Part shown: positions 57,370-64,000 of the stretch, piece by piece
Layout of the letters: every line of letters begins with the position of its first letter
Position numbering within the stretch: the stretch's first letter is position 1
DNA from: Conchocele bisecta
Taxonomy: Eukaryota > Mollusca > Bivalvia > Lucinida > Thyasiridae
Length of the DNA stretch: 64,000 nt
Assembly (NCBI GenBank): GCA_029237695.1
Contig: CM055277.1
Span: 42,504,242 to 42,568,241 of the forward strand
Reading direction: 5' to 3'
Program-made: the position numbers and the translations under genes
The notes under the pieces: model-generated
Told to the model about the DNA's origin: nothing
Database searches by the model: none
Seen by the model: the letters and a program-made list of their open reading frames with translations, nothing else

Positions 57370-58565
57370 CACTGCAGCTCCATTATAACGCGGTCTCGTA
57401 TAGCGCTATCTCCATTATAACGCGGGTCTCTCGTGGATCCCAAAAAAAAAAAAATAAAAAAAATAGAGAATTTTTTTTAAAAAAAAAGCAAAGTAAAAAA
57501 AATAAAGAAAATAGTCGGACGTCGTAGTCATCGTGTAATCAGTTGATTCGTGATTTCTGCAAGTTTATTCAAACAACGAAGTTCAAAGTCCATGAAAGGA
57601 TTATTATTAGTATGTTAGCAAATGTAATACATGTACCTTTAATCAGGTAATCATGTTAATAGGCATATTTATTAATCAATTCAATTACACATCATTGTCG
57701 CTAATAAATGGTTGCTGTTCGATCGCCTTTCTTTTTCTTTACTCCCAGCACAGGTGGAAGACTCGGACCTATGACACCAAAAAAATGCCTATTACAAAAA
57801 TCCCATTACCCCACCCACTTGGTCTCGTACATTACCATCTTCTCTTTATATAACATGTATAAGATGGTAATGTACGAGACCAAGTGGGTGGGGTAATGGG
57901 ATTTTTTTTAATAGGCATTTTTTTGGTGTCATAGGTTCGAGTCTTCCACCTGTGACTCCCAGGTGTAATATTTAGCGTTCTATAAATAGACTGGTGTTTC
58001 AGCATTATCTGGGTATGGGATCACATGGTCTATTGTTTACACTGCAGCCCACGGCAATCTCGCTTAAATCGTAAATTTCATTCATCAATATGACTTGCAG
58101 CGTAAACAATAGATCACATGACCCCACATCCTGAGATTATGCACGTATCAACCGCATGAATAGGCAGGACACGTGACCATAGGCATTATTTATTATTATC
58201 AATTAATCCGTTTAAGCGTCTGTTGATCGCGAGTAGTATACATTGTAATAAGCGTCTGTCTATCGCGAGCACTATACAACGCAATAAGCATGATTTTATA
58301 AATAACTCGTATTTTTAATACATACAAGTTTGTATGTCATAGGCATTATTAATAATTACTTTAACTTCTGTTCAAATGACATGATTTTGTATGGGTCCGT
58401 TGCTAATGGAATTCCGGCAATAGTTGGTAACCGAAATGCGAATGATACCAGTAACCCGTGCAGTACCAGTAACCGTGCATGTCCCGAAATTTTATAACGC
58501 GGTCGGATTCGATCGCGGTTTGAAATCTTGGACCCCGACCACCACGTTATAATGGAGTTGCAGTG
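57370..58565. mobile_element. pogo-like non-autonomous element
   Basis: Ends CACTGCAGCTCCATTATAAC and, as complement, CACTGCAACTCCATTATAAC are flanked by TA on both sides (57368-57369, 58566-58567). The intact target gttggtagtagtttcg is present at 39390. TA target and CA-start ends with an ATTATAACG-type motif resemble pogo/Tigger elements. 1,196 bp without a transposase. A second end-like motif (ctccattataacgcggg) lies 40 bp inside the left end. It carries a nested palindrome (57742-57960). Confidence 0.7.
57742..57960. repeat. Palindrome nested in the pogo-like element
   Basis: Arms of ~100 bp (ctcccagcacaggtggaaga, cattaccccacccacttggt) are inverted around a 15-20 bp spacer at about 57850. 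It would fold into a long hairpin and looks like an independent foldback insertion. Confidence 0.85.
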
Positions 58566-58567
58566 TA

Positions 58568-58800
58568 GTAGTTTCGTTACTGTGGTATGACTATGACTGC
58601 TCATATACTTGGTACATATACCGTAAACAAAAATTAAAATTTGAGGTACCTTTGTCAGGGGTTACCTTTTTTGGAGCTTAATATAACGTTTATGAGTCAG
58701 TTAGATAGTGTATTGTGTAGTGTTGTCTATTCTGAACAGTTTGGTACTAGTTTCGTTACTGTGGTAAGCCACGGAGTGATATGGCAGGTGCTCGAACTTG
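58568..58800. repeat. SatA, right of the pogo-like insertion
   Basis: It resumes gtagtttcgttactg and runs to the junction with SatB (gaacttggtacatagtatgc), identical in layout to the A1/B1 junction at 39620-39650. Confidence 0.8.
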
Positions 58801-59275
58801 GTACATAGTATGCATAATTGGGTTCGGTTTTTATCAGGCTAACAGCTTACTACCGCTGTCTTATAGTATGCATAATTGGGTTTGGTTTTCTCAGGCTAAC
58901 AGCTTATACAACTGTCTTATAGTATGGACAATTGGGTTATGTTTTTATCAGGCTAACAGCTTACTACCGCTGTCTTATAGTGTGCATAATTGGGTTTGGT
59001 TTTGTCAGGCTAACATCTTATACAACTGTCTTATAGTATGCACAATTAGGTTAGGTTTTTATCAGGCTAACAGCTTACTACCGCTGTCTTATAGTATGCA
59101 TAATTGGGTTTGGTTTTGTCAGGCTAACAGCTTATACAACTGTCTTATAGTATGCACAATTGTGTTAGGTTTTTATCAGGCTAACAGCTTACTACCGCTG
59201 TCTTATAGTGTGCATAATTGTGTTTGGTTTTGTCAGGCTAACAGCTTATACAACTGTCTTATAGTATGCACAATT
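58801..59275. repeat. SatB array, unit B2
   Basis: Eight ~58-bp units in the same two-variant alternation as in B1. The 176-codon plus-strand frame across it is a readthrough of the satellite. Confidence 0.9.
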
Positions 59276-59470
59276 AAAGTGTGTTTGACATTCGTCCGCA
59301 ATAACCTTTAGGAAGTTTAAGAATACAAACTTCCGAAGCGCTATTGCGGTCCCCCTCCTGGCACGTGGAGCCTGTCAAACGTAGAGAGTCCCCCCCCCCC
59401 CCCCCCCCCCCCCCCTAACCGATCCCCCTAACCAACCCCCATAACCCCCAAAAAATGAACAAAAAATACA
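59276..59470. repeat. Hairpin repeat and poly-C tract, unit B2
   Basis: Same as 40236-40440, with a shorter loop and a C tract of ~28 bp. Confidence 0.75.
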
Positions 59471-59880
59471 GCTAGGGTCGTAATAATCACAGCAGTCGCA
59501 ATAAATAGTACATGTATGTACAATATATGATACAACTAATGGTCAAGGCGGGAGTCCAGCTCCGGCCCATCGCATTAGTTGCAATAAATAAATTAACATG
59601 TATTTACAATAGCTAATGCAACTAATGGTCAAGGCGGGAGCCCAGCTCCGGCCTATCACAGTAGTTGCAATAAATAAATTAACATGTATTTACAATAGCA
59701 AATGCAACTAATGGTCAAGGCGGGAGCCCAGCTCCGGCCCTATCACAGTAGTTGCAATAAATAAATTAACTGTATTTTACAATAGCAATAAATAAATTAA
59801 CATGTATTTACAATAGCTAATACAACTACTGGTCAAGGCGGGAGTCCAGCTCCGGCCTATCGCAGTAGTTGATAAATATA
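59471..59880. repeat. SatC array, unit B2
   Basis: Four to five ~83-bp units, one more than in B1. Confidence 0.9.
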
Positions 59881-59953
59881 AATAAATAGCAACCCCAACC
59901 CTATGACACTATTGATAAAAAATACCCTAGCTGTCACTGACCGAACTGTACAG

Positions 59954-60410
59954 CTACCTCCTCCTCCTCTGCAGCGTGACGACCTTGTCCCGTATCTGCT
60001 GTACAGTGCGGTGCAGCTTCTGTAGAACCGGATGCCGTCTAATTTCCCCCATATAAATTCGCTGTCCGGTCTCTATCTGGTGATGGAACGCCTGCTGGAC
60101 CAGCCAGGTCTCATCTTCTTCCCAGAGAGAGCGTCTTGTCCTCGGCAGCGGCATGTCGTCGTCGTCATCGTCGTCGCTGTCGACTGTCGTCGTCGTTCTG
60201 TACGTCGTCCTGGTCGTCGTCGTCCTGGTCGTCGTCGTCGTCGTCCTGGTCGTCGTCCTGGTGGTCGTCGTCGTCCGTAAGGTGCATTAGAAAGTCGGGG
60301 GTGTCGTCGTCATCCTGGTGGTCGTCGTCGCGGTGGTCGTCGTCGTGGTGGTCGTCGTCGAGGAGGTCGTCACTCAGCAGCAGGTCGTCGGGGTTGTCGG
60401 GGTTGTCGGG

Positions 60411-60444
<34 letters not shown>

Positions 60445-61008
60445 GCGTCGGCGTCGTCGTGGTGGTGGTGTTGTCGGGAGTCCGGAACGCCACAACCTCG
60501 TCGTCCCTGTAGTGGTAGAAAACATCGTTGTCGTCGTCCCCTCCCTGCTGGGCAGTGTCACGGGGTGGCGGCGGTTGCTGGGCCGCAGCTGCCTCAACTA
60601 CGATGGGAGCCTCGGGACGGACGGCCGGGAAACACGGACGGGTAAAATCGTCGCTGGTGTCGCCGCCCAACGCCTACAAAATTAAGAAAACGGGTCAAAC
60701 ACGGACGGGTAAATGCGTCTGTGGTGTCGCCACCCAACGCCTGCAAAAGTAAGATAACGGGTCATTGCGCTTCCGCACATATCCATGGTTCTGCACTGGT
60801 CTTTAATGCCATAAGCCCCCTACAAGTAACATAGATGTAACATACATACAAGGAACATATATATAATTATGTGAGTATCACTTACCGCTAATCTCGCTTC
60901 CAAGAGTTCTGCCCGCTGGCGCCACCCGTCGCACAGCTCGCACAGTATCGCATTCTCCTCCAGCGTCGCCCCCATTAGCCTCTCCTGGTGAGTGTTAGGT
61001 GAAGACAT
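59954..61008 (-). pseudogene. Type-B unit gene 2: recombinase-free, SANT-like tail intact
   Basis: Exon 1, 61008-60886 (41 codons, MSSPNTHQERLMGATLEE, ending DGWRQRAELLEARLA, donor gtaagt), is intact and parallels exon 1 of the type-A genes (both contain DGWRQRA). Exon 2 starts at 60673 (ALGGDTSDDFTRPCF) or 60740 through a duplicated acceptor. It runs through an Ala/Gln/Pro stretch, FYHYRDDEVVAFR and a triplet tract of Asp or Thr codons to PLPRTRRSLWEEDETWLVQQ, then GEIRRHPVLQKLHRTVQQIR and a stop at 59954-59956. The tract contains at least one frame change, so I call it a pseudogene, but slippage there could differ between copies. The tail (W-x3-E-x-W then helices) is SANT/Myb-like. No recombinase is present. 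Confidence 0.65.
60160..60460. repeat. (gtc)n-type triplet tract in unit B2 exon
   Basis: Imperfect cgt/gtc triplets with interspersed ggtggtcgtcg blocks. On the minus strand this gives Asp, Thr or Arg runs depending on frame. The equivalent tract in B1 is 41030-41370 and is of different length and order. Confidence 0.85.
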
Positions 61009-61073
61009 ACTAGACAAGTTATTCAGGCTGTAAAATACAGAAATAATGACAGTGATGACGTCACTTTGCTGTC

Positions 61074-61080
61074 TTTTATA
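61074..61080 (-). promoter_or_regulatory. TATA box of unit B2 gene
   Basis: TATAAAA 66 bp before the ATG at 61008, followed by gtgacgtcatcac, which contains a perfect TGACGTCA (CRE-type) site near the expected start of transcription. Confidence 0.65.
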
Positions 61081-61084
61081 CCAA

Positions 61085-61490
61085 ATTAGTGCGTCATATC
61101 CAAGTCTTTGACGAATCCAAAAGTGGAACCAGGGGTGTTCTAATAATTGTTAAATATATAACGGAATAGAGATTTGAGCTACTTTTTGTGGCACATTGTA
61201 GAACTATCTTTCCGGAAAAGAATGATACTATTAACATTACAGTGGTACGTAAACTCGTGCTGCAATCGGGCTCGTACGCGATCCATCAAACGGGTCAGTC
61301 GACTGCGACATTGGGGCAAAATGATTTGGATTTTCGAGGCTGCAAAATTATATGGAGGGCGATGTATTAAGCTCATATTTTCGGAATATGTTCATATTGA
61401 ACGTTGTTTGTCGTGCCGTGTGTAAATATGGGTTTGGCGACTAAATGCGGGTGGTGTCACGTGACCCAAAATAGTGTATTAAACGCTAAT
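61085..61490. repeat. Conserved 5' region of unit B2
   Basis: Same block as in the other units and closest to unit B1 (ttaacattacagtggtacgt shared). Confidence 0.75.
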
Positions 61491-61943
61491 GTTTTTTGCG
61501 ACCGTATTTTTATTTCTAACCCTACTGAGATAGATAGTGTATCGTGTAGGTCGGTCTAATCCGGACATTTTGGTACTAGTTTCGATACTATGGTACGCCC
61601 CGGAGTGCTGTGCCAGGGGCGTGAACTTGTTAAATATACGGAAAATTGTTAATTATTTTTTGATTTTGGGTGCATTTTTTCGAGCTTAGTATAACGGAAA
61701 TGAGTCAGATAGATATTGTATCGTGTGGGGATGTGTATTCTGAACATTATGATACTAGTTTCGTTACTGTGGTTCGCCCCGGATTACTCAGCCAGGGGCT
61801 CGAAGTTGATAAATATAAGCATTTTTTTAATTTTGTTGTATTCTTTTGATTTTCGTGGCCTTTTTTCAACCTTGATATATCGTAAATGTGTCAGGTAGAT
61901 ATTGTATCTTGTAGGGATGTTTATTCGGAACAGTTCGATACTA
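61491..61943. repeat. SatA, left of the Tc1 insertion
   Basis: Two units, interrupted after cagttcgatac. It includes the empty site of Helentron-like copy C near 61500-61520. Confidence 0.85.
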
Positions 61944-63492
61944 TACTGAGCAAAACTAGAAACGTCCCTCCATGCTTAAGGAAAGATTCATCAAAAACCA
62001 AAAGGGTTACTTTTAAAAATCAAAATGGAAAAACAAGTTCATTCATTTCTGTATCAAAGCCAATAAATTGCATTTGGATATCTTGTTAAATATTCGAGAG
62101 ATAACCGGCCAAGGGCGGTAGGGGTCAAAATCAAAAATCACAAAAACTCAGAAATGTGTTACTTAATGTTTAGAGATGGAATTTCAATAAGTAATGTGGC
62201 AAATTCAGTAAATCTCGTTAGTACCGAGTGTGGCCACCATTTGCATGAATGCATGCAATGATCCTACGCCGCATCGACGTGACGTAACGCAATACCAGTG
62301 CGTTGGGCAAATTCCTCCATTCCCGTTGTAACGCCCGTGTAAGATCGCGAACATTGTCAATCTGATGGTTAGCTCGTGCTTTGCAATGGGATTGAGATCC
62401 GGGGAGACCGCGGGCCATGGCATGACGTCGACGTTGTTTTGCTGTAAGTATTGAGTGGTGACCCTGGCTACGTGAGGGCGGGCATTGTCGTGCATCAATG
62501 TCACACCAGGACCATGCTGACGGATAAATGGTAAGGCATGTGCATTTAGCACATCTGCAACATAACGTTGTGCATTGATGTTGCCCTGTACAACAACCAA
62601 ATCTGTCTTCCGGTTTCCCATGATCCACCCCAGACCATTACGCTCCCTCCCCCAAACCTGTTCTTCTCAACAATGCAACAATCGGTGAATCTTTCATTTT
62701 TACGCCTGTATACCCGTAATCTTCCGTCAGCATGACTAACTGTGAACCGAGATTCATCGGTGAACAAAACTCGGTTCCAGTCAGCCTTCTCCAGTTCAAT
62801 AGACGTCGCCGCCCATAACAGTCTGGCAGCACGGTGACGTTGGGTCATTATCTGACCAGTGTATGGGCGCGTGCCCGAGGTTGGTTGTTACGACGTAACC
62901 GGTTGCGAATGGTCTGCCCTGAGACACCGTATCGCCTAGCAGTGACTGTGGCTGCCAATCGACGTTGACGTATGTGGGTCAACGTAATGTAACGATCGGC
63001 TCTAGCCGTCGTTACACGAGGCCTACCAGGTCGCTGCCGGTCGTGAACAGCCCCAGTCTGCTGGTACCGGGCTACAAGACGATCAATCGTCTTCTGACAG
63101 CAACCAAACCGAGGCGCGACCGCCCTGGCGGCCATCCCACCTGCAAGCATCCCAATTGCCTGATTTCGCTCGTTTTCGGAAAGCCGTGGCATATCGAAAA
63201 CAGTGAAAAATTAAAAAAGTTTTTTAATTTTCCGAATAGCCCCTATTGCATGAATGGTACGACATGAACTGAATCACTTTATCGATGACAAGTATAGCAT
63301 GCACGTGCAAAAAGTGGAAATCAACGTTCCGGTCACTGGCTGCTATGTAAACCGTGTGTATCGGCTAAACTCTACACGATCATATTCTGAACATCGCCAC
63401 GGTTTAAAATACATGTACTTTGAACATGTGGTACATACATAGACAGAGCTACACCGGCTATAAAACAGGGACGTTTCTAGTTTTGTTGAGTA
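61944..63492 (-). mobile_element. Tc1-like element, full length, inactive
   Basis: Ends TACTGAGCAAAACTAGAAAC and, as complement, TACTCAACAAAACTAGAAAC are flanked by TA (61942-61943, 63493-63494). The unoccupied site gttcgatactagtttag is at 39205. 1,549 bp with one transposase gene on the minus strand. Length and ends are as expected for Tc1/mariner. Confidence 0.9.
62218..63192 (-). pseudogene. Tc1-type DD34E transposase, catalytic Glu region deleted
   Basis: It starts at an ATG at 63190-63192 (MPRLSENERNQAIGMLAGG). The N-terminal paired-like DNA-binding part has helix-turn-helix segments (CCQKTIDRLVARYQQTG, YGVSGQTIRNRLR) with a GRPR hinge. The catalytic domain shows the first Asp in VLFTDESRFTV, the second in TLMHDNARPHVA, then WPAVSPDLNPI. 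There the frame breaks and ~10 codons that should hold the third catalytic residue (Glu) are missing; it resumes ARANHQIDNVRDLTRALQ and ends NGGHTRY, stop at 62218-62220. Further shifts lie near 62860 and 62625. Confidence 0.9.
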
Positions 63493-63494
63493 TA

Positions 63495-63553
63495 GTTTAA
63501 TTACTGTGGTACGCCCCAGAGTGCTCAGCCCTGGGCTCGAAGTTGGTAAATAT

Positions 63554-63587
<34 letters not shown>

Positions 63588-63704
63588 CGGGGACTTTTTT
63601 CGAGCTTAATATAACGTAAATTAGTCAGTTAGATATTGTATCGTGTAGGGATGTGTTTTCTGAACATTTTGATACTAGTTTCGTTACTGTTGTACGCATA
63701 TTAG
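63495..63704. repeat. SatA, right of the Tc1 insertion
   Basis: It contains a T homopolymer of ~35 at 63557-63588 and one full unit, then runs into SatB. Confidence 0.85.
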
Positions 63705-63885
63705 TGCACAATTGGGTTCGGTTTTTATCAGGCTAACAGCTTACTACCGCTGTCTTATAGTATGCATATTTGGGTTTGGTTTTTATCAGGCTAACAGCTT
63801 ACTACCGCTGTCTTATAGTGTGCATAATTGGGTTTGGTTTTGTCAGGCTAACAGCTTATACAACTGTCTTATAGTATGCACAATT
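63705..63885. repeat. SatB array, start of a further unit
   Basis: Three units, the last in the cttatacaactg variant that always precedes the hairpin repeat. Confidence 0.9.
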
Positions 63886-64000
63886 AAAGTGTGTTTGACA
63901 TTCGTCCGCAATAACCTTTGGGAAGTTTAAGAATACAAACTTCCCAAGCGCTATTGCGGTCCCCCTCCTGGCACGTGGAGCCTGTCAAACGTAGGAGAGT
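63886..64000. repeat. Hairpin repeat, truncated by window end
   Basis: Third copy of the block at 40236 and 59276. Its presence implies that another unit continues beyond the window. Confidence 0.8.

Noticed and set aside
58781..59311. 176-codon plus-strand open frame
   Set aside because: It reads straight through SatB; the repeated peptide follows from a unit length near a multiple of three. The same happens at 35148-35708 and 63712-63930.
1..64000. tRNA and rRNA genes
   Set aside because: Reading both strands by eye I saw no convincing cloverleaf with A and B boxes and no rRNA-like segment. A covariance-model scan would settle this.

Overview
The window is a eukaryotic, repeat-dominated stretch of DNA with no intact host gene that I can recognise. 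The evidence for a eukaryote is direct: spliced reading frames with GT/AG introns, TATA boxes, satellite arrays, a LINE and several superfamilies of DNA transposon. The mix (a tyrosine-recombinase element with a SANT-like tail, MULE with PHD and FLYWCH fingers, Academ-like, piggyBac, DIRS-like, Tc1, pogo-like, and Helentron-like repeats with tandem cores) suggests a marine or freshwater invertebrate, most likely a bivalve mollusc. That assignment is inference. Nearly every coding region is on the minus strand and nearly all are broken.

Layout: 2.0-6.8 kb holds nested palindromes (one with arms of almost 1 kb) and four copies of a palindromic MITE. 7.1-12.7 kb is a three-level nest: a DIRS-like tyrosine recombinase carries a piggyBac end at a TTAA, and that piggyBac transposase is split by a MULE with a 10-bp target duplication, ~165-bp terminal repeats and a seven-exon PHD-FLYWCH gene whose catalytic core is deleted. 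12.7-17.1 kb is a Helentron-like repeat split by a 3-kb segment with gene-like exons. 18.6-25.7 kb is a 7-kb TIR element with an ATA target duplication and one ~4.5-kb decayed gene (Academ/XPG-like). 27.5-33.9 kb is a decayed LINE with ORF1, endonuclease, reverse transcriptase and a Cys-rich tail.

35.2-45.6 kb and 52.2-64.0 kb are two copies of the same dimer. Each dimer has a type-A unit (gene with coiled-coil exon, acidic exons, zinc finger, tyrosine recombinase, SANT-like tail) followed head-to-tail by a type-B unit (same promoter, first exon and SANT-like tail, but no recombinase). Units are separated by three satellite families, called here SatA (~170-210 bp), SatB (~58 bp) and SatC (~83 bp). 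In the first dimer the recombinase exon is deleted but the SANT exon survives; in the second the recombinase exon is open but the SANT exon is missing. This is the most interesting system in the window: a Crypton-like recombinase family in arrays, with recombinase-free relatives that keep the same promoter and putative DNA-binding tail.

Younger insertions cut into the satellites and, because the satellites are repeated, their empty sites can be read in neighbouring copies: a pogo-like element (57.4-58.6 kb), a Tc1 element (61.9-63.5 kb) and Helentron-like elements (34.2, 42.6 kb). 45.8-47.8 kb is a second Helitron-like tandem-core repeat. 47.8-51.7 kb is largely unidentified.
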